The notes beneath the pieces are model-generated. The model was not told where the DNA came from, did not search any database, and was given only the letters and a program-made list of their open reading frames with translations. From contig NZ_CP065856.1 of the NCBI RefSeq assembly GCF_016065055.1, positions 310,001 to 374,000 of the forward strand: a DNA stretch of 64,000 nt, written 5' to 3'. This DNA comes from Halosimplex litoreum (GTDB lineage: Archaea; Halobacteriota; Halobacteria; Halobacteriales; Haloarculaceae). The translations under genes were made by a program, and so were the position numbers. Positions 1-8,673 of this stretch are shown piece after piece (within the stretch, counting starts at the first letter, position 1; the number at the start of each line of letters is the position of its first letter).

Positions 1-205
1 GTTCGCGCTCGTGGTCGGGGTCCTCGGGCGCGACCGGGACGACGGCCTTCTCGAACTTGTGGTGGCCGCAGTTGTCACACGGCGGGTCGTTGCGCTCGTG
101 CGGCTTGTCGCACCACGCGCAGCGCCACTTGGCCGACCCACCGGTGTCGGTCCCGGAGGCCCCGCTCGCACCGTCCGCGCCGTCCGGACTGTCGCCCTCG
201 CTCAT
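1..205 (-). CDS. Zinc-ribbon protein, C-terminus cut by window edge
   Basis: The product is unknown. The visible N-terminal 68 residues begin with a Gly/Ser/Asp-rich stretch. A zinc ribbon follows, with CAWC near residues 33-36 and CDNC near 47-50, and the next segment runs KFEKAVVPV. The four cysteines suggest one structural zinc. The ATG lies one base after the hisF stop codon, so it is very probably cotranscribed behind hisF. The rest lies beyond position 1, so any membrane segment or second domain cannot be judged. Confidence 0.7.
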   Translation of the reverse strand, partial: MSEGDSPDGADGASGASGTDTGGSAKWRCAWCDKPHERNDPPCDNCGHHKFEKAVVPVAPEDPDHERE

Positions 206-206
206 C

Positions 207-1022
207 TCACAGTCGAACGGGCACGTCGTGGTCGTCCAGGTAGCCCTTCGCCTCGTCGATCGAGTACTCGTCGAAGTGGAAGATCGACGCCGCCAGCGCC
301 GCGTCCGCACCGGCGTCGGTGAACACCTCTTGCATGTCTTCCGGGCCGCCACAGCCAGAAGAGGCGATCACGGGCGTCGAGACGGCGTCACAGACCGCCG
401 CCGTCAGCGGTACGTCGTAGCCGTCTTTCGTCCCGTCGGCGTCGATCGAGTTGACGAACAGCTCGCCCGCGCCGCGTTCCTCCGCTTCCTCGGCCCACGA
501 CACCACGTCCGTGCCGGTGCCTTCGCGGCCGCCCTTGACCGTGCACTCGAACCAGCAGGACTCGCCGTCGACCTCGACGTAGTGCTCGCCGCCCTCGTCG
601 AAGCGCCGTCGCGCGTCCACGCTGATGACGATACACTGGTTGCCGAAGGCGCGAGCGCCCTCGGTGATGAGTTCCGGGCGCTCCAGCGCGCCCGTATTGA
701 TCGACACCTTGTCCGCGCCCGCCCGGAGCGTCTCCTTGACGTCTTCGCGGGTGCGGATGCCGCCGCCCACGGTCAGTGGGATGAACACCTCGTCGGCGAC
801 CTGCGAGACGGTGTCGAGCATCGTCTCGCGGCCCTCGGCGCTGGCCGTGATGTCGAGGAAGACGAACTCGTCCGCGCCGGCCTCGTTGTACTTTTTGGCC
901 ATCTCTACGGGGTCGCCCGTGTAGGCCAGGTCCTCGAAGTTCACCCCGGTGTACACCGCCGCCTCCCCGTCGTCGTCGAGATCGACGTCGATACAGGGGA
1001 TGATCCGCTTCGTCAGTCCCAT
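207..1022 (-). CDS. hisF: Imidazole glycerol phosphate synthase cyclase subunit HisF
   Basis: HisF closes the imidazole ring in histidine biosynthesis, using ammonia from HisH to convert PRFAR into IGP and AICAR in the cytoplasm. The 271-residue protein starts [14 protein letters not shown], the family signature, with the catalytic aspartates at D12 and D136 (VISVDAR). Phosphate-binding loops such as TVGGGIR (84-90) are present. It is slightly longer than bacterial HisF (about 250) because of acidic insertions. The open frame extends far upstream, but family alignment fixes the start here. AICAR links this step to the purine genes purNH and purB elsewhere in the window. Confidence 0.97.
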   Translation of the reverse strand: MGLTKRIIPCIDVDLDDDGEAAVYTGVNFEDLAYTGDPVEMAKKYNEAGADEFVFLDITASAEGRETMLDTVSQVADEVFIPLTVGGGIRTREDVKETLRAGADKVSINTGALERPELITEGARAFGNQCIVISVDARRRFDEGGEHYVEVDGESCWFECTVKGGREGTGTDVVSWAEEAEERGAGELFVNSIDADGTKDGYDVPLTAAVCDAVSTPVIASSGCGGPEDMQEVFTDAGADAALAASIFHFDEYSIDEAKGYLDDHDVPVRL

Positions 1023-1184
1023 CGATACGTACGACTCGGGCGGCGAGTGGCAAAAGGTATCCGCTCTCCCCGGCCGGCCGCTCCGAGCCCGGCGCCGACT
1101 ACGCGACGCTGCCCGACCGCGAGACCGGTCTGCCCGGTGGTATCCGGAGAATACTTTTGAGGCGGATCGGCGATAGCCCGGACG

Positions 1185-1604
1185 ATGAACCGGCCAGTCA
1201 GTGCGGTCGCCGCCGGCGCCGTCGGGACGATGGTCATGTCGGCGGCACTGGCGATCTTCGAGGTCCAGACCCGCTACGCCATCGGTATCTTCGCAGCCAT
1301 CGCCCGGTTCGTTCGGGTGCCGGACAACCTCTTCGCCGGCTTCCTCGTCTACGTCCTGGTCGGGACCGTCGCCTGGCCGCTGTTGTTCGTGAGTCTGAAG
1401 CCGTACGTCCCGCTGGATCTCGACCCCGCCGTCGCGGGCATGCTGTTCGCGCTCCCGCTGTGGATCGCCTTCGCGATCGTCGGCCGCGGCGACGTCACCG
1501 GCGCGATCGTCGTCCTCTTCGTCGCGTTCACGCTGATCGCCCACCTCGTCTACGGGTTCGTCCTCGGTGCGGTGTACGCGAGCCTCGCCGACGAACACGC
1601 GTAG
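1185..1604 (+). CDS. DUF6789-like four-helix membrane protein
   Basis: This 139-residue protein has four predicted transmembrane helices (about residues 5-25, 49-70, 82-100 and 105-130) and little else. The start MNRPVSAVAAGAVGTMVMSA and the ending HLVYGFVLGAVYASL resemble the haloarchaeal DUF6789 family, which is often found beside terminal oxidase genes. It lies just upstream of the fused oxidase gene on the same strand with a 107-base gap. A TATA-like aatactttt sits about 30 bases before the ATG. A role in oxidase assembly is conceivable but is inferred only from position. Confidence 0.75.
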   Translation: MNRPVSAVAAGAVGTMVMSAALAIFEVQTRYAIGIFAAIARFVRVPDNLFAGFLVYVLVGTVAWPLLFVSLKPYVPLDLDPAVAGMLFALPLWIAFAIVGRGDVTGAIVVLFVAFTLIAHLVYGFVLGAVYASLADEHA

Positions 1605-1711
1605 GCGCTCGTTAGGTCGACCCCATCGGCGGGTAAGTCGAGCCGACCGGACGATGCCCGACGTATACTTTTCCCGCCGCTTTCGCAACACTCGACAGCA
1701 CCCGGGGCCCC

Positions 1712-4543
1712 ATGTCCGCACTACTCTCGACCCTCGCGGTGATCGCCCCCTGTATCCTCGTGGCAGCCGTCTGGCACCGAACGGACCCCTTCGCCGACTC
1801 CCGGGGACGAGGAGACGCGTCCGCCGGCCAGCCTGTCGACGGCGGTTCCGCCGACGCCACACCGACCACCGACGGCGGGACGATGCGGACGAAGCCCCTC
1901 GGTCCGCGCCGCTGGCTGACGACCGTCGACCACCGCGACGTGGGCCTGCTGTACCTGGCGTTCGGGACTATCGCCGGTCTCTGGGGCGGGATGGACGCGA
2001 TGATGATGCGGACGGAGCTGCTGACGTCGACCGTCTCCGTCTGGGACGCCGAGACCTACAACGCTCTCTTTACGACCCACGGGATCACGATGCTGTTTTT
2101 CTTCGCCGCACCGGTGTTCGCCGGCATCGCCAACTACGTCATCCCGCTGCTCATCGGCGCCGACGACATGGCGTTCCCGCGGATCAACGCCCTCGCGTTC
2201 TGGTTGCTCCCTCCCGCGTTGCTGATCGCCCGCGCCGGGATCGTCACCGAACTGATCGGCAAGACCCTCGAAGGCGCGCTCGGACTCCTCCCACCGAACG
2301 CGATGGCGCCGTTCGGCGGCCTCGCCGCCGTCATCGACCCGCTGTTGGCGCTGGAACCGCCGGGGATCGGCTGGACGATGTACACGCCGCTGTCGATACA
2401 GGACCCCAACCAGCAGGTCAACCTGCTGTTGCTCGGCTTGCACCTCAGCGGCGTCGCGACGACGATGGGCGCGATCAACTTCATCGCGACCATCGTCTCC
2501 GAGCGCGGCGACGAGGTGAGCTGGGCCGACCTCGATCTGTTCTCCTGGAACATCCTCACCCAGTCGGGGATAATCCTCTTCGCGTTCCCGCTGTTGGGCA
2601 GCGCGATGGTCATGCTCCTGCTGGACCGAGTCGTCGGCACGACCTTCTTCGCCGTCGGCGAGGGCGGGGGGCCGATCCTCTGGCAACACCTGTTCTGGTT
2701 CTTCGGCCACCCGGAAGTGTACATCCTCGTCCTCCCGGCTTTCGGCCTGGTCAGCTACATCATGCCGAAGTTCGCCGGTCGGAAGCTGTTCGGCTTCCGC
2801 TTCGTCGTCTACTCGACGCTGGCCATCGGCGTCCTCTCCTTCGGCGTCTGGGCCCACCACATGTTCGCGACGGGCATCGACCCGCGCGTTCGGGCCAGTT
2901 TCATGTTCGTCTCGATCGCCATCGCCGTCCCCAGCGCCGTCAAGACGTTCAACTGGATCGCGACGCTGTGGAACGGGCGGATACGGCTCACCGCGCCGAT
3001 GCTGTTCTGTCTCGGCGGCCTCGCCCTGTTCGTCGTCGGCGGGATCACCGGCGTGTTCCTGGCCGCGATCCCGTTCAACCTCGTCGTCCACGACACCTAC
3101 TACGTCGTCGGCCACTTCCACCTCATCATCATGGGGGTCATCCCCTTCAGCATGTTCGCGGCCTGTTACTACTGGTTCCCCATGATAACGGGCCGGTGGT
3201 ACAACCGACCCGTCGCCGTCGCCCAGGCGGTCGTGCTGTCGGTCGGCTCTGCGGTCACCTTCATCCCGATGCTCGTCACCGGAACCGACGGGCTCCCCAG
3301 GCGATACGCCAGCTACCCCCAGGTGTTCGAGCTGCTCAACCAGGTCTCCTCGGCCGGCGCGTACCTGATCGGCCTCGCAGCCGTCCTCTGGGTGTTCAAC
3401 ATGGTGCAGTCCTACCGTGTCGGCCCACCGGTCACCGACGACGACGTCTGGAATCTCGCCGAGACCGGTCAGCGCGCCCGCGAGTGGCACCACCCCGCCG
3501 GCCGTCCGACCCAGCGCGCGCCCGCTGTCGGGGACGTGGCACCCGAGGACGACGAAAGCGACGAGAGCGAGACCGGGACCGACGGCGGCGCGCCGGCCGA
3601 CGACGGGACTCCCGAAGACGACCCGCCCGTCGACAGCGGGAGTCCGGGCGACGACTCGCCCACCGACGACGTACCGACCGAACGGGACCGCGCGAGCGCC
3701 CTCGACCGGTCGACCCGCGACGACGCGATCGGCGGGCGAGGGGCGCTCCGACTCGTCGGCGCGGTGACGGTCGCCATCGCCCTCCTCGTCGTGGCCGGGC
3801 GCCTACTGCTCCCGCTGACGGGGTTCGACTCGACGACGGAGGCGCTGATCCGGACGCTCAACCGGCGGTTGTTGCTGGTCGCGGTTCCCCTGGCCCTACT
3901 GGTCGAGGGGCTCCTGATCTACGCGGTCGTCCGGTTCCGCGGCGGCGTCGCGATCCCGACGCCCGAGAACACCACGCTGGAGATCAGCTGGACGGTCGCG
4001 ACAGCGTTCGTCCTCCTGTTCGTCGCCGTCGTCTCCTACGGCGTGCTCGGCTCACCGTTCGTCACCGCGTCGCCGGAGCCGGCCGGCGAACGGCCCGCCG
4101 ACGCCGTCGAGATCGAGATCGTCGCCGAGCAGTTCTCCTACGACGTCCGCTACCCGGCGGCGAACGTCACGGTCGAGAGTACCGACGTGATCTACGCGCC
4201 CACCGACCGGCCGGTGTACTTCGAGGTGCGTGCAGCGGACGTGTTACACTCCGTTCACGTCCCTGCGCTGGGACTCAAACAGGACGCCTTCCCCGGCCAG
4301 TGGAACCTCCTCCACACTCGGCTGCTGGACCCCGGCGACTACCGGCTGTACTGCGCGGAGTTCTGCGGCGTCGGCCACTCCCGGATGCGGACGACACTGA
4401 GTGTCGTCTCGCCCGAACGGTACCGCCAGCGGGTCGACGCCCTCGCCGCCGAGAGCGAGGCGACCGGAGGGAGCACGTACGCCGAAGGGAACGCCACCGC
4501 CGGAAACGCGACGATCGAGCGTCCGTCGGCTCGAACCGGGTGA
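1712..4543 (+). CDS. Haem-copper oxidase, subunit I-subunit II fusion
   Basis: This terminal oxidase reduces oxygen to water at the membrane. In the 943-residue protein, residues about 1-60 are a membrane helix plus linker. Residues about 65-590 are a complete subunit I with the active-site helix GHPEVY (CuB ligand H333, proton-channel E335, cross-linked Y337), an HH pair in AHHMFATG and the haem-binding HFH in VVGHFHLIIMG. The glutamate is the A1-type signature. An acidic Gly/Asp linker (about 610-680) leads to a subunit II with two helices and a cupredoxin carrying the CuA set (LHSVHVP, C881, E883, C885, H889, M892). The two subunits are normally separate. No frameshift or internal start is evident, so the fusion looks real. 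Confidence 0.9.
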   Translation: MSALLSTLAVIAPCILVAAVWHRTDPFADSRGRGDASAGQPVDGGSADATPTTDGGTMRTKPLGPRRWLTTVDHRDVGLLYLAFGTIAGLWGGMDAMMMRTELLTSTVSVWDAETYNALFTTHGITMLFFFAAPVFAGIANYVIPLLIGADDMAFPRINALAFWLLPPALLIARAGIVTELIGKTLEGALGLLPPNAMAPFGGLAAVIDPLLALEPPGIGWTMYTPLSIQDPNQQVNLLLLGLHLSGVATTMGAINFIATIVSERGDEVSWADLDLFSWNILTQSGIILFAFPLLGSAMVMLLLDRVVGTTFFAVGEGGGPILWQHLFWFFGHPEVYILVLPAFGLVSYIMPKFAGRKLFGFRFVVYSTLAIGVLSFGVWAHHMFATGIDPRVRASFMFVSIAIAVPSAVKTFNWIATLWNGRIRLTAPMLFCLGGLALFVVGGITGVFLAAIPFNLVVHDTYYVVGHFHLIIMGVIPFSMFAACYYWFPMITGRWYNRPVAVAQAVVLSVGSAVTFIPMLVTGTDGLPRRYASYPQVFELLNQVSSAGAYLIGLAAVLWVFNMVQSYRVGPPVTDDDVWNLAETGQRAREWHHPAGRPTQRAPAVGDVAPEDDESDESETGTDGGAPADDGTPEDDPPVDSGSPGDDSPTDDVPTERDRASALDRSTRDDAIGGRGALRLVGAVTVAIALLVVAGRLLLPLTGFDSTTEALIRTLNRRLLLVAVPLALLVEGLLIYAVVRFRGGVAIPTPENTTLEISWTVATAFVLLFVAVVSYGVLGSPFVTASPEPAGERPADAVEIEIVAEQFSYDVRYPAANVTVESTDVIYAPTDRPVYFEVRAADVLHSVHVPALGLKQDAFPGQWNLLHTRLLDPGDYRLYCAEFCGVGHSRMRTTLSVVSPERYRQRVDALAAESEATGGSTYAEGNATAGNATIERPSARTG

Positions 4544-4603
4544 ACCGCCGGCCCGGACTTCCGGGGACGGCAGGGTTTTACTCGCCGGTACGGACACGGC
4601 AGT

Positions 4604-7162
4604 ATGCAGAAACGTTCACTCGATGGCGAGTGGGAGTTTCGCCGCGAGGGCGGGGAGTGGCGGACCGGCGCGGTGCCCGGCGGCGTCTACACGGACCTCC
4701 TGGCGGCCGACGCGATCCCCGACCCGTTCGTCGAGGACAACGAACTCGACGTGCAGTGGGTCGGGAAGTCCGACTGGACCTACCGCCGCACCGTCACCGT
4801 CGACGAGCGCCTGCTCGACCACGAGCGGATCGTCCTCCAGTGCGACGGCCTCGACACTGTCGCGACCGTCTCGGTCAACGGCCGGGTCGTCGGCGAGTCC
4901 GTCAACATGCACGTCGGCAACGAGTTCGACGTGGCCGACGCCCTCGAACCCGGCGACAACGAGGTCACCGTCGCCTTCCGTTCGCCCGTCGAGTACGGCC
5001 AGGAACGGGCCGCCGAGTACCCCTACGAGGTGCCGTGTATCCGCTATCCCGTCGACCAGCCCGGTCGGCCGTTCGTCCGGAAGGCCCAGTGTCACTACGG
5101 CTGGGACTGGGGCCCCTGTCTCCCGACGATGGGCATCTACCGTGACATCTCCATCCTCGCCTACTCCGAACCGCGCGTGCGCTACACCAAGACCGAACAG
5201 GACCACGACGGCGACGGAATCGACCTGACCGTCCGCGCGGGCGTCGACGCCCCGAGCGCCGGCAGCTACGACCTGACCGTCGAGGTGGCCGACACCGTCC
5301 GCACCGAGTCCGTCGACCTCGACGAGGGCGAACAGGAGGTCGAGGTGACGGTCTCGGTCGACGAGGGATCGGTCGACCTGTGGTGGCCCAACGGCTACGG
5401 CGACCAGCCGCTGTACGACCTCTCCGTGCGGGTCGGTGACGGCCCCGACGCTCACGAAATCGCCGACCGCGTCGGCTTCCGCGAGGTCGAACTGGTCGCC
5501 GAACCCGACGACGTAGGGACATCGTTCTACTTCGAGGTCAACGGCGAACCCGTCTACGCCAAGGGCGCCAACACCATCCCGACCGCGCCGCTGTACGGCG
5601 ACGTGACCGACGAGCGCTACGAGCATCTGATCCGCAGCGCCGCCGACGCCAACATGAACATGCTCCGAGTCTGGGGCGGCGGCTACTACGAGGAGGAGGT
5701 CTTCTACGACCTCTGTGACGAGTACGGCATCCTCGTCTGGCAGGACTTCATGTTCTCCTGCTCGCTCCACCCCGCGAACGACGACTTCCTCGACACCGTC
5801 GAGCAGGAGGTCCGCTACCAGGTGCGCCGGCTCGCCAATCACCCCTCGATCGCCGTCTGGTGCGCGAACAACGAGAACGAGGAGGCCGCACAGAACTGGT
5901 TCGTCGACCACCCTCACCACGCCGAGCACCTCGACGACTACGCCGCCCTCTACGAGGAGACGGTCGGCCCGGCCTGCCGCGAGGAGGACCCCTCCCGCAC
6001 CTACTGGCCCGGTTCGCCCTCCAGCGGCCCGGACGAACTCGAACCGTACGTCTTCGAGAAAGGCGACATCCACTACTGGGACGTGTGGCACCGGGGCCAG
6101 CCGTTCGAGGACTATCTCACTACGAACCCCCGGTTCGTATCCGAGTTCGGCTACCAGTCGTTCCCCTCGACGGACTCGCTGCGCACGGTCCTCGACCCCG
6201 AGGACTTCAACCCGACCTCGCCGACGATGGAGCACCACCAGCGCAACCCCGGCGGCAACACGACCATCCTCCGCCGGATGGCCGACTACTTCCGCTTCCC
6301 CTTCGACTTCGACGACTTCGTCTACCTCTCGCAGCTGTTGCAGGCCGAGGCGATGTCGACGGCCATCGAGCACTGGCGCCGGCGCAAACCCACGACCATG
6401 GGCGCGCTGTACTGGCAACTCAACGACCTCTGGCCCGTCGCGTCGTGGGCCTCGGTCGAGTACGACGGCAAGTGGAAAGCCCAGCAGTACGCCGCCCGCC
6501 GGCAGTTCGCGCCCGTCCTCCTCTCCTTTCACCCGAGCTACGAGGGCCGCGACGGCGTCGACAACGCTCAGGCCGAAGACCCCGAAGACGGGGACTGGGG
6601 CGACGTGACCGCACAGACGCTGTGGGTCACCAGCGACGAGACCGAGCGCCTCTCGGGCGACGTGGCGCTCGAAGTCCTCACCTTCGACGGCGAACTCGTC
6701 CACGAGGAGACCGTCGCGGTGAACATCGACGCCCACCAGAGCGCCGAACTGGCGACCGTCGACCGCGACGACCTGCCCGAGGGCGTCGACACCAGCGAGG
6801 TCATGGTCCGCGCGGCGTTCGAGGACGGCGGGAGCGACGACGGTGCCAGCGCGGCCGACGCCCTCGACTCGTATCCGGCGACGACCTTCTTCGCGGACTA
6901 CAAGCGCCTGGACCTGCCCGAGACCGACCTCTCCGTCGAGGTCGACGGTGCGGACGTGACGGTCACCGCCGAGAAGGCGGCGCTGTTCGTCGAACTCGAC
7001 CCCGGGACGATGGCCGGCGCGTTCTCGGACGACTTCTTCCACCTCGCGCCCGGTGAGGTTCGGACGCTCACCTTCGATGCCTACGACGGCCGCCGCGACG
7101 CGCTCGTCGAGGCGGAACTCGAAGACGAGCTGACCGTGCGCCACCTCCGCGGGACGTACTGA
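4604..7162 (+). CDS. Beta-mannosidase, glycoside hydrolase family 2
   Basis: An exo-acting GH2 enzyme predicted to release beta-linked mannose from oligosaccharide ends. The 852 residues show the GH2 order: jelly-roll domain (MQKRSLDGEWEFRREGG), immunoglobulin-like domain, then TIM barrel. The barrel has WCANNENEE with acid/base E424 and VSEFGYQSFP with nucleophile E514. The WCxNNE form and the length of about 850 are typical of beta-mannosidases rather than beta-galactosidases. There is no signal peptide, so the enzyme should be cytoplasmic. No transporter or other mannan gene lies beside it, so its substrate supply is unclear. The start is the first ATG of the family alignment. Confidence 0.88.
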   Translation: MQKRSLDGEWEFRREGGEWRTGAVPGGVYTDLLAADAIPDPFVEDNELDVQWVGKSDWTYRRTVTVDERLLDHERIVLQCDGLDTVATVSVNGRVVGESVNMHVGNEFDVADALEPGDNEVTVAFRSPVEYGQERAAEYPYEVPCIRYPVDQPGRPFVRKAQCHYGWDWGPCLPTMGIYRDISILAYSEPRVRYTKTEQDHDGDGIDLTVRAGVDAPSAGSYDLTVEVADTVRTESVDLDEGEQEVEVTVSVDEGSVDLWWPNGYGDQPLYDLSVRVGDGPDAHEIADRVGFREVELVAEPDDVGTSFYFEVNGEPVYAKGANTIPTAPLYGDVTDERYEHLIRSAADANMNMLRVWGGGYYEEEVFYDLCDEYGILVWQDFMFSCSLHPANDDFLDTVEQEVRYQVRRLANHPSIAVWCANNENEEAAQNWFVDHPHHAEHLDDYAALYEETVGPACREEDPSRTYWPGSPSSGPDELEPYVFEKGDIHYWDVWHRGQPFEDYLTTNPRFVSEFGYQSFPSTDSLRTVLDPEDFNPTSPTMEHHQRNPGGNTTILRRMADYFRFPFDFDDFVYLSQLLQAEAMSTAIEHWRRRKPTTMGALYWQLNDLWPVASWASVEYDGKWKAQQYAARRQFAPVLLSFHPSYEGRDGVDNAQAEDPEDGDWGDVTAQTLWVTSDETERLSGDVALEVLTFDGELVHEETVAVNIDAHQSAELATVDRDDLPEGVDTSEVMVRAAFEDGGSDDGASAADALDSYPATTFFADYKRLDLPETDLSVEVDGADVTVTAEKAALFVELDPGTMAGAFSDDFFHLAPGEVRTLTFDAYDGRRDALVEAELEDELTVRHLRGTY

Positions 7163-7237
7163 CGGGACAGCCGAACGGCTCAGGTCGGGCGGGCCCGTTC
7201 CGACACGCTAAGGTGGCCCCCGGAAGAATCGGCGTCC

Positions 7238-7441
7238 ATGGCCGACGACCACGACGACGGACATCACGACCACGACCGCCCGGACTACGACCCCGCGAAC
7301 AAGGACCTCCCGTCCGGCGAACCGCCGCTGCGCTCGACGGCACCGCAGAGCGAGTACACCGGTCGCGACGTGGGTGTCGGCGTCGCCGTCGTGCTCGTCG
7401 GCGTCGCCCTCACGTTCGTCCTGCCGATCGCAGTGGTCTAG
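7238..7441 (+). CDS. Small His/Asp-rich single-helix membrane protein
   Basis: Sixty-seven residues. The N-terminal half is hydrophilic and rich in His and Asp (MADDHDDGHHDHDRPDYD). One transmembrane helix follows (about residues 44-66), ending at the C-terminus. It resembles small conserved haloarchaeal membrane proteins of unknown function. The His/Asp stretch could bind metal, but that is speculation. It is convergent with the PEBP lipoprotein gene, 12 bases away. Confidence 0.65.
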   Translation: MADDHDDGHHDHDRPDYDPANKDLPSGEPPLRSTAPQSEYTGRDVGVGVAVVLVGVALTFVLPIAVV

Positions 7442-7453
7442 AGGCACTCGATC

Positions 7454-8053
7454 TCAGTCGTTCGACTCCGCTTGGGCGTCCGGATCCGACGACGGCCGAG
7501 TGTACTCGACGGAGAACCGCCGGCTCGCGAGGACGGCGTTGCCGATCGCCTCGCTCGCGGTGTCGTGTGTCGCTCCGCCCTCGACGGACAGCCGTTCGGA
7601 GAGTGCGTACACTTGAAAGCGATAGGTGAACGGTTCCCCGCGCGGGGGGCAGGGTGACAGGTATCCGGGGTCTCCGCCTTCGGGGCGCCCCTGGCGTGCT
7701 CCGCCGAGCGACTCGACGACCGCCTCGCCCGGGAGGGCGGCGGGGATCCGGGTGCGGTCGGGCGGGACGTTCCACAGCGTCCAGAAGGTCCGGTCGGTGA
7801 TCGGCCCCTGGTTGAACGACGCCGTCACCGCCACCGCCGCGGTCGGTTCTGGCGTGCGCTCGACGACGAACGGCGGCGAGACGCCCTCGCCGGTGCAGGT
7901 GAACCGCGCAGGCAGTTGTTCGTCGGGGTCTATGGCCGGACTGGAGACGCGGAACGCGCGCGGCGTCTCGGTCTCCGCCTCCGACCCGGCACAGCCGGCG
8001 ACACCGACGGCGGTGGCGCCGGCGACCGTCGCGAGTACGTCCCGGCGTCGCAT
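7454..8053 (-). CDS. YbhB/YbcL-family (PEBP-like) lipoprotein
   Basis: A 199-residue member of the phosphatidylethanolamine-binding/Raf-kinase-inhibitor-like family, whose prokaryotic members have no settled function. It starts MRRRDVLATVAGATAVGVAGCAG, a twin-arginine-like signal followed by a lipobox cysteine, so it is probably exported and lipid-anchored. The core contains the family segments LPARFTCTGEGVSPPF, FWTLWNVPP and YRFQVYALS. The start was placed at the RR signal rather than an upstream GTG/ATG in the same frame, because the signal peptide begins there. Confidence 0.85.
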   Translation of the reverse strand: MRRRDVLATVAGATAVGVAGCAGSEAETETPRAFRVSSPAIDPDEQLPARFTCTGEGVSPPFVVERTPEPTAAVAVTASFNQGPITDRTFWTLWNVPPDRTRIPAALPGEAVVESLGGARQGRPEGGDPGYLSPCPPRGEPFTYRFQVYALSERLSVEGGATHDTASEAIGNAVLASRRFSVEYTRPSSDPDAQAESND

Positions 8054-8160
8054 ACCCGATCTCCGTTCGACACGGTAATCGGAGCTTCGATCGACGACGC
8101 GGGAGCCCACCGCCCGGACCGACGTCGGGCGACCCCACTCCGGGGGGGCTCTCTCAGCGC

Positions 8161-8595
8161 GTGAAGTCCGTGAGAACGGTTTTCACCACCACTCACATCC
8201 GGGCGAACGTGAGTGTGACGAAGTACCAGGGTCTGGTCGAGTGTCTGCACGAGCGCACGGGCGAGAGCCTGCTGACGATCACGCGGTTCACCGAGGAGCA
8301 GTCGGAGTTCCTCTACGGCGAGGAGTGGTTCGAACGGTTCGTCGCCGAGGTCGACACGCGCTCGCCGGAGAAGATGCACGAAGACGCCGTGTACAACCTC
8401 CAGCAGGCCGAGGTGAGCGGGAAACTGTACGGTAGCCGAGTCAGGTCCGAGGTTCGCATCACCGAAGACGGGATCGGGATCGCGCTCTATCCCGGCGACA
8501 GCGTCGGATTCCACGTCCTGCTCGACGACGAGGCGTCCGTCGACGTCCCCGACCTGGTCGACGACGCCCTCGCCGAGATCGGCGAGTCGGCGTAG
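8161..8595 (+). CDS. Conserved haloarchaeal hypothetical protein
   Basis: Product not recognised. Up to 144 residues from a GTG. Alternative GTG starts lie at 8209 and 8215, and the last gives MTKYQGLVECLHERTG-like beginnings that look more natural, so the first 16-18 residues are doubtful. The protein is soluble and acidic, with an alpha/beta pattern and a central YGEEWFERFVAEVD segment. The even spread of acidic residues and the codon use match the neighbours, so it is probably a real gene. Confidence 0.65.
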   Translation: MKSVRTVFTTTHIRANVSVTKYQGLVECLHERTGESLLTITRFTEEQSEFLYGEEWFERFVAEVDTRSPEKMHEDAVYNLQQAEVSGKLYGSRVRSEVRITEDGIGIALYPGDSVGFHVLLDDEASVDVPDLVDDALAEIGESA

Positions 8596-8673
8596 CTCTC
8601 GGCGACGTAGGGCGGTACCCGCCGCCGTCGCGTTGGCCCCAAGCTTATGCCGAGCGGTTGACTACTCGAGACC

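Noticed and set aside
207..1862. 551-residue extended HisF
   Set aside because: The upstream part is a shadow frame across the DUF6789-like gene; the family N-terminus begins at 1022.
1567..5145. Very long open frames on the wrong strand or frame (also 4616-7144 minus, 11045-13666 plus, 28028-29641 minus)
   Set aside because: They run through genes with clear families, encode Arg/Pro/Gly- or Val/Asp-rich low-complexity sequence and arise from high-GC codon bias.
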